Assembly: GCA_019188255.1 (NCBI GenBank)
Contig: JAETXT010000008.1
Coordinates: 2,480,001-2,544,000 of the forward strand
Direction of reading: 5' to 3'
Source of the DNA: Verticillium longisporum
Taxonomy: Eukaryota; Ascomycota; Sordariomycetes; Glomerellales; Plectosphaerellaceae
DNA length: 64,000 nucleotides
The notes beneath the pieces are model-generated. The model was not told the DNA's origin and made no database searches. It saw only the letters and a list, made by a program, of their open reading frames with translations. Of the stretch, positions 21,715 to 33,906 are shown piece after piece; the first letter of the stretch is position 1; each line of letters begins with the position of its first letter. The translations under genes and the position numbers were made by a program.

Positions 21715-24700
21715 TTATGCGAAAAGCTTCAACCCGCTACCATGCTTGCCAATCTCACAGACCTCGCATACCCTGCACACGCTTCCCTTGTACTTACTGT
21801 GGTACTTGGAGCCGTCAAACGCACACTCCTCGTACGCCGTGCCACTGTAGATTGGCGTGTGGCTGGCAGCGCAGACCTCGAACTCGGCGAACTGGTCAAA
21901 CTCAAGTTCAATCGAGTCGTGGGGGTTACGCTCACACTGAGCCTTGATCCTCTTGGCCTGGCATGCTATCAGTTAACAATCTCACGACCAGCTGGCAAAC
22001 AACACTACTTACGTTCTCGATGATCTTGGTGGCGCCACCGTTGGCGATGATCCTGTTCGCGAAGCTGAGTGCAGAACTGTAGTTCTTGTTCTTAACCGCC
22101 AGCTGCATGGCACTCAGTAGTGCGAGTTGCCTGTGAGGGACCTCAATCTTGGGGATGGTGAAGTACGCCGATAGCTCAAGGCTGCGCTTGAGAAGCTCGG
22201 GGTTTTGCGACACGACATCGGCAGCTCCCAGCTCTCGGCGCCCGAGCTCGACCGCCATGGCGACGGCGTACTCACTGGCCGAGGTGATGAGCTTCTTAGC
22301 CTCAGCCACCTCGCTTTCACTCGAGACGGCGTTGACGAGGATGGTGTGCAGGATGCCCTTGAAAATATTGAGGCCCTGCTCCAGCTTGTTCGTTTTCATC
22401 GAATCATAGCCCTTTTGAAGATCGTTTGTGGCAAGGAATTCTAGATCGCGTGGCACAATGGGAAGAACCTTTCTTGGGTCCGTCTCCTCGACAGTGCGAC
22501 GCACATAGTTGACGAGAGGAGGCAAACCTGCCGACGCGGGCAGATATGTTTTGGAGGCCTGGTATACTTCGAGGAACCGAGGCTTCAAGGGCGCAAAGTT
22601 GACGGCACCGACCTGTCGGTTAAGTAGCTGCATCGCAGTCTCGTAAGAACCACCGGCGACGTGGTCCACAGCTAATGGCGAGTTGCGAGCCCAGAGATCG
22701 GCCTCGCTGCTAGCAGCACCGCCGGCGTCAGCGCTTTCAACGTTGACAAAGTCGCCCTCGACTTCGGGAACGACATCGTCGCCCATGTCCCAACCGGCCG
22801 CGTCCTCGTCGTCATCGGCATCAATTAGGTTGCCGTTGCGTTTGGCAGTGCTGTCACCTGCTTCATCAAGACCAAACTCATCCACTCCGGCTGTGGCGTC
22901 CTCCAGAGCGCCGCCAGCGGGGTCGTTAAGCGCAGTTTCGAAGATCGACTGTGAGGTTGGCTTGGTGGGCCAGTTGGCCTTGTAGGTTGGCACGACCGGC
23001 TTTGGGGGCGACAGAGGCTCTCCAATTGAAGGCATGGTGAGCTGGTCTTCAGTAAGACCAGTCGCCTCGAGGATGCTCTGGCACTCCTCCTCTAGGCCGT
23101 GGGACTTCGCAGTCATGAACGCCAGAGGGTCAACCTAGGGTTAGTGAAAGTTATACTGTTGGAGGGCTGGTGAACTTACAGAGATCGATTTCCTTGAACA
23201 TCTGGATTCTGTCCTCAACCTCGCCGAGGTACAGGGCGTTCTGGAAACGGGAAGTGAAGTCGCCACGGTGCTCCGCAATCTTGGCCATACGAGCCAACTT
23301 GGAGTGGTCACCGGTGGAAAGATACAAGAAGGACAGCTTGTCGAACTGCTTGAGCTTCTGGTAGCACATCTCCACGATCTGGTGGTTTCCATGGGAAAGA
23401 GCCTCGGTGCTCAGACGCGTCCAGAGCTTGGGTCGATCCAGTTCCTTGGCCACCTCGACAGCAACATCAAGGTTACCACACTCGATCGCGAGTTCGAATC
23501 GGGTGGCAGGGTCCTCGACAAACTGCAGGGCAATATCTGGATACCCCTTCTTTTGCAGGTACGAGATGATAGACTGGCCCACAAGACTCGAGTTCTTGAT
23601 AATGTGAAGCATCTCCTCGTAGTTCCTCTTCACAAGAGCAAGCTTGAAGCGGTACTCAGTAGGATCGATTTGCAGAACCTTGGGTTTGGCAGCACGATCC
23701 AAGCAGTACACGTTGCGACCCTTGACACGGACGAGGTAGACAGTCTGGTCAAGTGTACGCACAATACCATTGTCGCCATTCATCAAAGTGTACTTAATGT
23801 GGTTCAGAGTCGAGTAGAGAAGAACGCCAGTATCATCCCAGGTGGCACTCTTGATCCTGATGGTCTCGTGGAGGGTGCTGACCTGCTCGAGCGACTTGGT
23901 GACAATGGTCACGTTGTGCTTGCTGAGAAGCGCAGCATAGAGACCGTCATTAGACCACACAACGTACTTGACGCCGGTGACGGCAAGGTCGGCGACACTC
24001 TTTTTCTGCTGAATGTCGTAAAGATGAACGTGCGTGGGGGTGATGATCAGGAGGTTGCCGGTGCCGCCAAAGTAAATGTCAGTCGTACCAACCGGGGGCT
24101 TGAAAGACCGGGTGACATTGTTCGCGAGGTCCTTGATGTCGATGGTCTGGGAGGCCACACTAAGAACCGCAAAGCGGTTTCTCGCGACAAAAATGGCGGA
24201 GTTTCCAGAGCCGCGCTTAGACTCGGTCGGTTCAATAGCACCAGAGCTATCCTTGGGTAGGCTGATAAGCTCGTATGAGCCGCTGTCGGTTGTTGACGTG
24301 ACTAGGACGGACCGCTCGGCAGGGTTATATGATATCGTTCGTGGAGGCGACCAAGGGCTGCCCAGCTTCTTGAGGGACAACAGAGTCGGGCTTTCGATGC
24401 TCTTCTGGAAATCGAAAGACTTGACGTGCTTCTCCTTGTTGATGTAGAAGAGGTTGTTCTGGTACACCGCTGAGGCCGGGCGCTCACGTTCGAGCTTGAA
24501 GACCATCACGCCGTTATCGTGACCCGCCGCAAAGAGGTTGATCTCGGGATGGGCAGCAATAACCCAGAATCTGTCGTTCTCGCGCTTGAAGGTCTGCACT
24601 GCTGTCCTCTTGTTGAGATACCAAACCCGGACCGTCTTATCCTCTCCCACAGAGAGAATCAGATCCTGGTGAGGGTGGAAAAGACAACCCGAGGGGTTCT

Positions 24701-25674
24701 GGTAATGGCCACGGCAGGTATCGCCTTCCCAGGCTTACATTTCGCGCATGCGCCGGAGCCTGACGTGACGATCGTCTCCGGCGGACACGATGAGGGGCAT
24801 TGTAAGGGGGGAGGCGACCCAGTTGACACCACGGTCGTGACCCTCGAGCACAAACTTGACAACAGCATCGGTGTTGCCAAACATGTCGGCCTGGTTCTGA
24901 TTCGCTCGGGCGACTTGGTCTTCGAATGTCATGGAGGTCGGGGCTGAGTGCTTCTTACGCAGGCCGGAAATGTCCCAGACACGGACGGACTGGTCGAGAG
25001 AGGCAGAGACGACGAGATCCTCCTTGGGGTGGAACTGAGCGCACATGGTGTAGTGGTTGTGGCCCGTCATAGTGCAAACTGTCATGGAACGTTAGCATAC
25101 GCAGTCGAGGATAGCGTGTGCGGAAGGTCTACTCAGGGAGCGATTCTGCCAGTTCCATATTCTAATCGTCTGGTCATCGGAAGAGGAGATGATCCAGGGG
25201 AGCTCGTGGTGAAAGAAGACGGTGCGAACATAATCAAGATGGCCGCTGAGGGTGAAGAGACAGCGACGGGTCTGATACGACCAAACCTTGATCTTGTAGT
25301 CGTCACCGCCTGAGACGAAGAGGGGCTGGGTCTTGTGGAAGTCAATTCCGCGAACGGGACCATCGTGTTCCTCGAATCGGTCGATAAGAGTTCCCATGCG
25401 GTAGTCCCAGAGCTGGATCGTAGACGAATGGAGGGCGACGAGAATCCATGGCCTATGGAGCTATGTCAGCAGGGAGGAATCGAAGGTCAAGTGAAGAGCG
25501 TCGCGCCCCAGATAGGGAGGTTGTGAACGTACCTCTTGGGGTGGAAGGCAATGCCCTTTGCGCGCGAAGACTTTGACTCGAACTACAATACAGTAAGTAA
25601 AGCGACCCCGAAAAGATGCTGCATTGATGGATGCGATGTACCTTGGTCAACATGTTATTGCCCGAGGCCGACAT
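21715..25674 (-). CDS. cop1: Coatomer (COPI) alpha subunit
   Basis: Minus-strand exons 25674-25642, 25582-25533, 25452-25133, 25078-23180, about 23130-22013 and 21957-21715; 1,220 residues in this model, the usual family length. N-terminal WD40 propeller ([48 protein letters not shown]), then the alpha-solenoid ([19 protein letters not shown]) and the C-terminal domain ([32 protein letters not shown]). It forms the COPI coat for Golgi-to-ER retrieval. Two lesions stand out. A TAA at 24737-24735 replaces a conserved Lys codon just before [10 protein letters not shown], with unusual Arg substitutions beside it. The intron after EIDL (from 23179) lacks an AG at the position that keeps frame (the CCCTAG at 23137-23135 leads to a stop); one extra base would create TTAG there. 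The gene is normally essential. Confidence 0.92.
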
Positions 25675-26396
25675 TTTGGCGGGGAGGTGAAGCCGCAGCT
25701 TCGAGCATCCAGCGAAGCAACAAGTGGCACTTCAGGCAAGGCTCGGCGACGGCTTTCGATCGTGCCGGGGAGTGCTACGGCAGCTGCGGCAGGTTCGATG
25801 GTCGAGAAGGAGGTGGTAGGAGGAGGACGAAGGATGAGGGTGTCCGGGTCGGTGATCGCGGGCTCAGGTATGTCGAAAGGCCACTTTCCTGAGGCTGCCT
25901 CAACCCCCTTAGCAGCAATTCGCTTCGTGGCCATCTGCTAAGGTGTGGGCATTGTGGGCCCAAGCCTGACAAGGGGGACGCTCAAGTGTTAATCCGATTC
26001 CGGGCACTGTAGCTCGCTCACCGCCCCGGTCACCCCTCCACAGATGCCATCTTTCTGCCGGGCCAGACCCCTGAGCAAGGGGTCGCGCTATACCTGATCG
26101 GAACAGCTCTTCTAGTAAAGGTGTTCAGATGTGAAGCCGACGTCAACTTCGACTCGTCTGTGCTACGGACTTGATGCCCCTCATTTGCGCTTGCTGCTGG
26201 AGGGCTTGCGAACCAGATCACTCTATCTGTGCTACATACCGTGTGGTATGACTGGGCCTACAAGCCTGACAGGACGTCATCAATTCTAACCCCTCTCCTT
26301 GAAGCTTGGAACCACCAAGCTGTCGCTACTGGGCGTGACCCACGAGGCCCGTACTTTATCTACCTAGTTACTCAACATAGCTCAAGGAGCGAAACC
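25675..26396. other. Divergent promoter region, alpha-COP / UGGT
   Basis: 722 bp shared by two secretory-pathway genes. A minus open frame (25647-25934) shows no domain. No specific binding site identified. Confidence 0.55.
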
Positions 26397-29300
26397 ATGA
26401 CACGTCTCTGTCGATCGCCATTGGGGCTGGTTGCCATCCTTTGGGCAGCCGTCAACGTCTCGGCCGGGCCTTCGGTCAATGTGCACATGCAGGCGGCCTT
26501 TCCGGCTGGTCCCTACCTCCTGGAACTTCTGTAAGGGACAACCTGTGCCAGCCATGTTCTCAGCTCGAGCTAACACAATGATTTGTTCAGGGAGACTGCT
26601 GCTGGCGAGAATGCTACGTCCTACTTCCCCCTACTCGACCGCATTGCTAGCGGGCACTTCAAGGCTTCATCTACCCACAAGGCGCTGTACGACGACTTTC
26701 TTCAGCTTCTACAGGATGACGGCCATGTCAGCAGCCCTGATGCCTTATCAACCTTCAAGCTCGCGCTATCCATGAGGTTATCGGCACCACGAATCGAAGC
26801 CCATTATCAGTATTATGACACTGCTGTCGCGCCACATGTAACCGGAGGAAAGCAGCAGGACTGTGAAATCTGGCTCCAGTTCGCGGGGTCCCAATACTGC
26901 TCTCCTACACTGGAGAAACCTGAAGTGAGGGTTTCCAGTATCGTCAAATTGCTTCCCTTCGACCGCGTGATAGGAACAGGCACCGACGCTGTTCTTTATG
27001 CAGACCCTGCGTCAAGCGCATTTGGTGCTTTCCATCAGGCACTAGCGCAAAAAGCACGGAACGGCGAGATCTCATACCGGCTTCGCTATCGCAGAGCTGT
27101 GGGAGCCCTGCAAGAGCCACTACCCGTTAATGGCTATGGCGTTGAGCTTGCCTTGAAGAGGACTGATTACATTGTTATCGATGATCGTGAGGCTCAAACG
27201 GATGGCCCGCAGAAGTCCATCGCCACAGAGGTCGTCCTTGATGAGGAGGAGGAAGTCGCAGACCTCAAACCTCTTTCAACATCTGACTTGGCGCCGCTGG
27301 GACTCAAAGCTGCCTCTTTCATCACGCAAAGCCAAGATCCCTGGGATGCTTTGCTCAAACTGACACAAGACTTTCCCAAATTCTCTTCGTCGCTTGCTAC
27401 CCACGAAGTGTCTGAGGACTTCCTCGCTGAGCATGACAAGAACCGCGCTGAAATGGCACCCAGCGGCCTGAATGCTCTGTGGATGAATGGCGTGCAGCTT
27501 ACTGAGCGCCAAATTGAGGCATTTACCTTGATCGATATGCTTCGTCGAGAGAGAAAGCTAATTGACAACATTCGGAATCTTGGACTGACCGGCCAGCAAG
27601 CTGCTTTGCTTCTGGGACATCCCAAAGTTGCCTCGGCGAAGAACGGCGATGAGCCGCCGAGATTTGATTGGCGTGACAAAATCGAAGAGGGCAAGGTCAT
27701 CATTTGGCTCAACGACCTCGAGAAGGATGCCCGCTACGAAGACCTACCCTCTGAATTGACTTCGGTAAGCAAAGACCTTTCGTTGAGGAACCAGAATCCC
27801 GGCTGACGTTCATAGCTGCTTCAACGCACATACCCTGGCCAATTGCCTTCGATTCGCCGCAACATATTTACCCTCGTTGTTCCGGTCGACTTGACCAACC
27901 CTGGGGACGTGACTGTCATCAGCAATCTTTTTACTTTCGTGGAACGTCTGCTTCCGGTCCGCTTCGGCTTGGTTCCTTTGACGCCCAGTGATGACAAGGC
28001 CGCTCAGACCAAGGTCGTGTATTACTTGATGCAAAACTATGGTCCCGAGGCCATGATAGCCTACCTGCAACAGTCCGTTGAAGACGCGAAAATCTCCAAA
28101 CCTGACCAGATCATCTTTGATCGAGTTGTGGCCGAGTCCGTCGCTCTTCCCGAGGCATCTACTGCTTCCTTCGATGACGTTATGCAGTCCGAGGAGCAAG
28201 CGGAACGCATCAAGCTTGCTCAACACTGGGTCAAGCGCCTCAACGCTGGGACAACAATTCCACCGTTTTTCTTGGACGGCTTGCTGCTTCCTCGAGACAA
28301 GGGGTGGCTCAGGACGATGAGCATGAAAATCAGCGGGGACCTTCAAACAATTCAGCAAGGTATCTACATGGGCCTGATTGAAGAAGACGAGTGGGTTCCC
28401 GGCCGCTTCCTCAAGGGCGCTCTCAGTCGTCGTAACAGCTACATCTATCCTGAGGATGAGAAGTCTATCCAAATCCTTGACGTCAATAAGATATATGCGG
28501 AACACAACAATCTCTTTTCTGCAGTCCCTGTCATTCAGGGCTATGCTGAGGCCACCAAGGAAACATGGGCAGCTCTGACAATCATCGGCGACCTCACAAC
28601 GCAGGCCGGAAGGGACTTGCTGTTCGCGGCGCTGCGATTTCAGCGTGCCAATCCCGGCATTCGTCTTGACATTGTGCACAATTCAGCCTCGACCACGACC
28701 GGGCCACTCATCAATGCCGCTCTGAGAAAGGGCGAGAGGGCTTTGACTGAAGTAGAGACCCCAGAGCAGCTGAAGGCCATACTCGATGCAGCTGAGACTG
28801 GGTCTGATGGGGACTATACGATCGCCCTCGCATCCTTCTTGTCAGCTGCCACCATCGCACCTGGGGCCAACGCACTCATTCTCAACGGTCGAGTCATCGG
28901 TCCGATAACCGCGGACCTTCCTTTCGATGAGGATGACTTCCAGCTATTCCTTGAATTTGAGCAAACTGCCCGAATCCTCCCTGTATATGCCGCGCTCGAG
29001 GATCTCAGCCTGGGGGATCGTCTATCTGGACCCCTTGCGGCTGCCAAGCTGACATCTATCACGGCACTTTCGACCATCTCGGATGTGCCTGAGGGCATTT
29101 TCGAGTCGGCCTCTACTGTGCGTGTGAATGCGTTTGAGGCTTGGGATTCGAAATACACTGCAATTGAAGTCGGAAACGCGGAAACAGCAAGCATTCATTT
29201 GATCGGTCTTCTGAACCCCGTCAGCGAGCAGGGTCAGCGGTGGGCTCCGATTCTGAAGGTTCTCTCTGAGCTTGATGGCGTCTATGTCAAGCTATTCCTC

Positions 29301-30914
29301 AACCCCAAAGAGGAGATCAGCGAGCTGCCGGTGAAGCGATTCTTCCGTTACGTCCTCGACTCCGCGCCGAGCTTTGACGAGTCGGGTATGGTTCGCGCCC
29401 CAGGTGCCACGTTCAAGGGTCTTCCGAGCGAGGCTCTGCTCACGACAGGCATGGACATCCCTCCTTCGTGGCTCGTGGCTCCCAAGGTCTGTGTTCACGA
29501 CCCGGACAACATCAAGCTGAGCTCTACCAAGGGCGATGTGAACGTCATCTATCAACTCGAAAACATTCTCATCGAGGGTCACTCTCGCGAAGGCAAAGCT
29601 GGCCAGTCTCCTCGAGGTGCTCAAGTAGTCCTCGGCACGGAAAAGGAGCCGCTCTTAGCCGACACCATCATCATGGCGAACCTGGGGTACTTCCAATTCA
29701 AGGCCAATCCCGGCTTCTACAACATCAACCTAAAGGATGGCAAAACAACTGAGATTTACACCGTTGAAAGCATTGGCGCGCAAGGGTGGGCGCCGGTGCC
29801 TGGCGATGAGGGCACCGAGGTCGCGCTGATGGACTTCCAGGGCACCACACTTTACCCTCGCTTGAAGCGCAAGCCTGGCCAGGAGAAGGCCGATGTGCTG
29901 CAAGAAGACGAGGGAGAGGAGGATGGGGGCATTATCTCCCAAGGTCTCAAATTCGCCGAGAGCTTACTTGGTGGTTCCACCAAATCCCTCTCGGCACAGG
30001 AACACGCCGACATCAACATCTTCTCCGTGGCCAGCGGTCATTTGTACGAGCGCATGCTGAACATCATGATGGTTAGTGTCATGAAGAACACGAAGCACAC
30101 GGTGAAGTTCTGGTTCATCGAGCAGTTCCTATCGCCCTCGTTCAAAGATTTCATCCCTCACTTGGCAGAGGAGTACGGCTTCAAGTACGAAATGGTCACG
30201 TTCAAGTGGCCGCACTGGCTACGCCAGCAGAAGGAGAAGCAGCGCGAGATCTGGGGCTACAAGATCCTCTTCCTCGACGTCTTGTTCCCGCTGTCCCTTG
30301 ACAAGGTCATCTTTGTTGATGCCGACCAGATTGTGCGCACTGACATGATGGACCTCGTCAACCACCCGCTCGAGGGCAAGCCCTACGGCTTCACGCCCAT
30401 GTGCGACTCGCGCACCGAGATGGAAGGCTTCCGCTTCTGGAAGCAGGGATACTGGGCCAACTATCTCCGCGGCCAACCCTATCACATCTCGGCACTCTAC
30501 GTCGTCGACCTCCGCCGCTTCCGCGACCTGGCCGCCGGCGACCGCCTGCGTCAGCAGTACCACGCTCTCAGTGCCGACCCGAACAGCCTGGCGAACCTGG
30601 ACCAGGACCTGCCGAACCACATGCAGTTCAACATTCCTATTCACAGCCTGCCGCAGGAGTGGCTGTGGTGCGAGACGTGGTGCAGCGATGAGAGCCAGGC
30701 CGAGGCGAGGACGATCGATCTGTGCAACAACCCGCAGACGAAGGAGCCCAAGCTCGACCGCGCCAGGAGGCAGGTGCCCGAGTGGACCGTCTATGACGAC
30801 GAGATTGCCGCGCTGGACCGCAGGAGGAGGGGCGTGCCCGAGGAGGTCATCGAGAAGAACCCCAAGAGCCGCACCTGGGAGGAGCCTAAGAGTATAGGCA
30901 AGGATGAGCTGTAG
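26397..30914 (+). CDS. gpt1: UDP-glucose:glycoprotein glucosyltransferase (ER folding sensor)
   Basis: Exons 26397-26530, 26591-27764 and 27816-30914; 1,468 residues, normal for the family, with no frame damage over 4.4 kb. The first 23 residues are a signal peptide. The long N-terminal part corresponds to the thioredoxin-like folding-sensor domains, then a beta-rich region, and residues about 1,160-1,430 are the GT24 catalytic domain: INIFSVASGHLYERML, the metal-binding VDADQIVRTD (DxD motif), FTPMCDSRTEMEGFRFW, and LDQDLPNHMQFNIPIHSLPQ. The protein ends in KDEL, an ER-retrieval signal. It reglucosylates misfolded N-glycoproteins so that calnexin rebinds them; yeast Kre5 is a diverged relative. 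It shares its promoter region with alpha-COP, another secretory gene, though that may be chance. Confidence 0.95.
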
Positions 30915-31509
30915 ACAGGTCCATGGCGCAGTCTTGCGGTATGAGCTGGTTTTCTATCTTTTTTTTAGAGAGAGAAAAGACGAAGTCATGAAGAGAAATG
31001 TATGAAGTCGAAATAGACATGATTGACATCAAGCCTCATAAATATGGTATCAATCAAGGGGATTACGACTGATGAAACCTGGACTCAAGTATACCATGCC
31101 TGAGATGAACTCACGTCATACGCGCACAGTTCGGGAATATCGTCGATTGAGCCTCCATGACTGGTATTGCCGGCTTCTCTGGACTGAGACAGCTTTTCCT
31201 GCCCACCGGGATACAGACTTCGGGTGGAATGGCTGTTAAGACGAAGCGAGACACTGAGCATTGTGTGCATTCCAGATTGCCATACGAGATACAAAGCATA
31301 TTGTCTACTCTAGCGAATTGTGATATCAAGCAAACAGCGCCAAAAACAAGGCATCCGGCCCCAAACTCCTCGCATGATGCATTTCAAACATGGCCCCAGG
31401 CTAAACGCTGTGCGTCAGTAAAGATAAAACTGGCACTCGACGACTTGTCGACCCAAGACTCTCCATCATGAGCAGCACCTCTTGTGCCATCTCTTCTTCA
31501 ACGGGCTAT
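30915..31509. other. Intergenic between convergent genes
   Basis: About 600 bp between the 3' ends of the glucosyltransferase gene and RAD54. A T-run near 30960 and purine-rich sequence follow the glucosyltransferase stop; nothing else seen. Confidence 0.6.
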
Positions 31510-33906
31510 TTAATGTGAAATATACTGGAAGACGGCAGATACCTCTGGCTCCCCGCACTCCTGTCTCAGAAGAAGATCCTGAATAGGCTTGAGGTGCTCA
31601 TTGATAAAGTGATTCCACGTGCTCGTGTCACCGTACAACATGGCCGGCGCCTTGATGTGCTGCCTACCATCGGGCTTGCAGCGCTTGCACTTGAACGTGT
31701 CATGGGTATCAGACGTCGTGCCAGGACGGTACTGGAATAGCTCTCGGAGACCGTCGAGCGAGAAATGACGCTCGACGTCCTCTGCCGAATCGACGACGCA
31801 GCTCGACAAACTCTGCTTGTGACTCTGACGCTGGAAAATCTTCTCTTCGATTGTGCCTGTCGCGATGAAGCGGTAGACGAAGCAGTCCTTCTTCTGGCCA
31901 TCACGCCACACACGAGCAAGAGCCTGCTGGTCAGCAGCAGGGTTCCAGTCGGGATCGAAGAGAACAAGGCGATTGGCACCGATGAGGTTGATACCGCAGC
32001 CACCAGCTTTACTGCTCAGGAGGAAGACAAACTCCTCCCCCGCAGGGTCGTTAAACTTGTCGACGAGCTTCTGGCGCTTGTTGACGTTCATGGTGCCATC
32101 AAGACGGAGGCAGCCATAAGCACGAGAACGGCAGAGCCGCTCGAAAATATCCAGCGTCTGCGTGTAGTTGCTAATGAGCACAATCTTGTCATTTGTATCC
32201 TGACGAATGCGAGCCAGCATGCGATCGAGGACCTGCATCTTGCCAGAGTACCAAGGCTTGACTTCGCGATTGCGGTGGCCGCGAGCATCCTTCGGAACAT
32301 AGTCGTCTGGCCAGCAATTTTCCGAGCCAGGCAGATCGTCGTTGAGATTCAAAAGATCGGGGTGGTTGCAGAGCTTCTTGAGGATGATGAAGCCTATGAG
32401 CGGCTGTCTGCCCTTGCCACGAAGTAGGGTTTGAATATCCAGACTGGTGAGGAAGTAGTTGTACAGGACCAATTGGGAGGGTGCGAGATTGCAGAAAACA
32501 ACGTGCTCGTACTTGTCAGGAAGGTACTTGGAGAGGATATCGTTGGTGCGTCGAATGATGAATTTGTTGACGATGCCGAGCAATTCGCTGAGACACTCAT
32601 CGCCCTTCTTCCTGTCAGCTTCGTCTGCATCGGCGTCGCGGCCGCGGAGGATGGGCAGCTCGAATCGCTTGCGAAACTCGAGTCGCGTGCCGAGCAGATC
32701 CGGGTTCGCAAAGCTGATGAGAGAAAAGTATTCGGAAAGGTCATTCTGAATGGGCGTGCCCGAGAGAATGATTCTGCGGCTCACGTTGAGGCTGTTCAAA
32801 GAGCTGAAGGTCTGGCTGTCGCCGTTCTTCAGGCGATGACCTTCATCACACAGCATGAGACCAATCTTGGTGTGCTTCAGCTCGTCAACGTTGAGACGAA
32901 GGGTTTCGTAGGACACAATGATGACAGGACGCGTCACAGCCCTGCCGGATGCAATGGCCCACTGTCGCAACTGGCGGGTGAGTTCCTCCTTGGAGGCTTT
33001 GCCGTCGATGGCGAACGGGGTGACGGCATCGACACCGAGCCACTTGACAAGCTCGTTTGCCCAGTTCTTGACCAAACTGGAAGGGCAGACGACAATGGCC
33101 TTCTGGATGGCGCTCTTGCCAGCCTCGGGCGATTGCTTCAGCAGGGTCCAGAGCAGGGTGATGCACTGGAGCGTCTTTCCGAGGCCCATCTCGTCGGCCA
33201 TGATGCAGCCGTTGGCCCTCTCGTCGACCATGCCAGTGACGCATTTGTACATGAACTTGACGCCTTCGATCTGATGGGGACGCAAGACCTTGCAGAGACG
33301 GGGGTCAATGACGACAGGCACCCTGGGGTGCTCGCCCTCGACCTTCTTCTTGATACCAAGAATCTCAGCCAAGCTCTTGTGCATCAGCGGGGCATCAATG
33401 GTGGTTGTAGGCTCCGGCTCGTCCTTGGGCTTCTCGGGGACCTTGGGCTTGTCGTCGACGGTGGGATCGTACAGCACAATGGCGAATTCACCGCTCGGGT
33501 CGTGCAGCGCTTTCGCGACAAAGGTGGCACCAGTCCGCAGGCCGAGGGTCGGCGGGGGTCTGTTGGGGTTGTAGCCGCCCACGTTCTTGTTGATCAAGGG
33601 GACGGCAAATGCCTTGCGGCATACAACGCCCTTCCCATTGGCCTGGAAGTTTGGATCACGGTTTGCATCGCGTCTCGGGAGCGCGAGGCGGTCAGCGTTG
33701 GTGTACGGCTTGTCGGCGTCCGTTTCGGCAACAGCGCGTCTGTAATCGACCTTTCTGCGCTTCCGGGCAGGTCGATTGACAGCAGGGCTGGGAGCGGCAG
33801 ATCCGGGGCATTTGAACGGCCTGTGGAGTTTATCGCGGGATTCGGGCGTGGGCGCCCATCGTTTTCCCGGCTGGGTATTCTCCTTGTTGGCAATAGGCGT
33901 AGACAC
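31510..33906 (-). CDS. RAD54: DNA repair/recombination ATPase RAD54 (Swi2/Snf2 family)
   Basis: One long minus-strand exon, about 798 residues, intact. The N-terminus has the short RAD54 motif HRPFKCPG and a basic stretch (PARKRRKVDYRR). Snf2 helicase motifs are in order: DEMGLGKTLQ (I, Walker A), PSSLVKNW (Ia), CDEGHRLKN (II, DEGH as is usual for Rad54), LSGTPIQND (III), then NYTQTLDIFERL (IV), SSKAGGCGINLIGANR (V) and QQALARVWRDGQKK (VI). It remodels nucleosomes and stimulates Rad51 strand exchange. The frame opens with GTG at 33906, not ATG; a CAG acceptor lies immediately before TG at 33905, so an upstream exon ending in A would create the initiator across the splice. The 5' leader contains a run of ten G (33921-33930 on the plus strand). 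The first exon is not resolved. Confidence 0.93.
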   Translation of the reverse strand: MSTPIANKENTQPGKRWAPTPESRDKLHRPFKCPGSAAPSPAVNRPARKRRKVDYRRAVAETDADKPYTNADRLALPRRDANRDPNFQANGKGVVCRKAFAVPLINKNVGGYNPNRPPPTLGLRTGATFVAKALHDPSGEFAIVLYDPTVDDKPKVPEKPKDEPEPTTTIDAPLMHKSLAEILGIKKKVEGEHPRVPVVIDPRLCKVLRPHQIEGVKFMYKCVTGMVDERANGCIMADEMGLGKTLQCITLLWTLLKQSPEAGKSAIQKAIVVCPSSLVKNWANELVKWLGVDAVTPFAIDGKASKEELTRQLRQWAIASGRAVTRPVIIVSYETLRLNVDELKHTKIGLMLCDEGHRLKNGDSQTFSSLNSLNVSRRIILSGTPIQNDLSEYFSLISFANPDLLGTRLEFRKRFELPILRGRDADADEADRKKGDECLSELLGIVNKFIIRRTNDILSKYLPDKYEHVVFCNLAPSQLVLYNYFLTSLDIQTLLRGKGRQPLIGFIILKKLCNHPDLLNLNDDLPGSENCWPDDYVPKDARGHRNREVKPWYSGKMQVLDRMLARIRQDTNDKIVLISNYTQTLDIFERLCRSRAYGCLRLDGTMNVNKRQKLVDKFNDPAGEEFVFLLSSKAGGCGINLIGANRLVLFDPDWNPAADQQALARVWRDGQKKDCFVYRFIATGTIEEKIFQRQSHKQSLSSCVVDSAEDVERHFSLDGLRELFQYRPGTTSDTHDTFKCKRCKPDGRQHIKAPAMLYGDTSTWNHFINEHLKPIQDLLLRQECGEPEVSAVFQYISH

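Noticed and set aside
23268..24260. 330-codon plus-strand frame
   Set aside because: Antisense shadow of alpha-COP.
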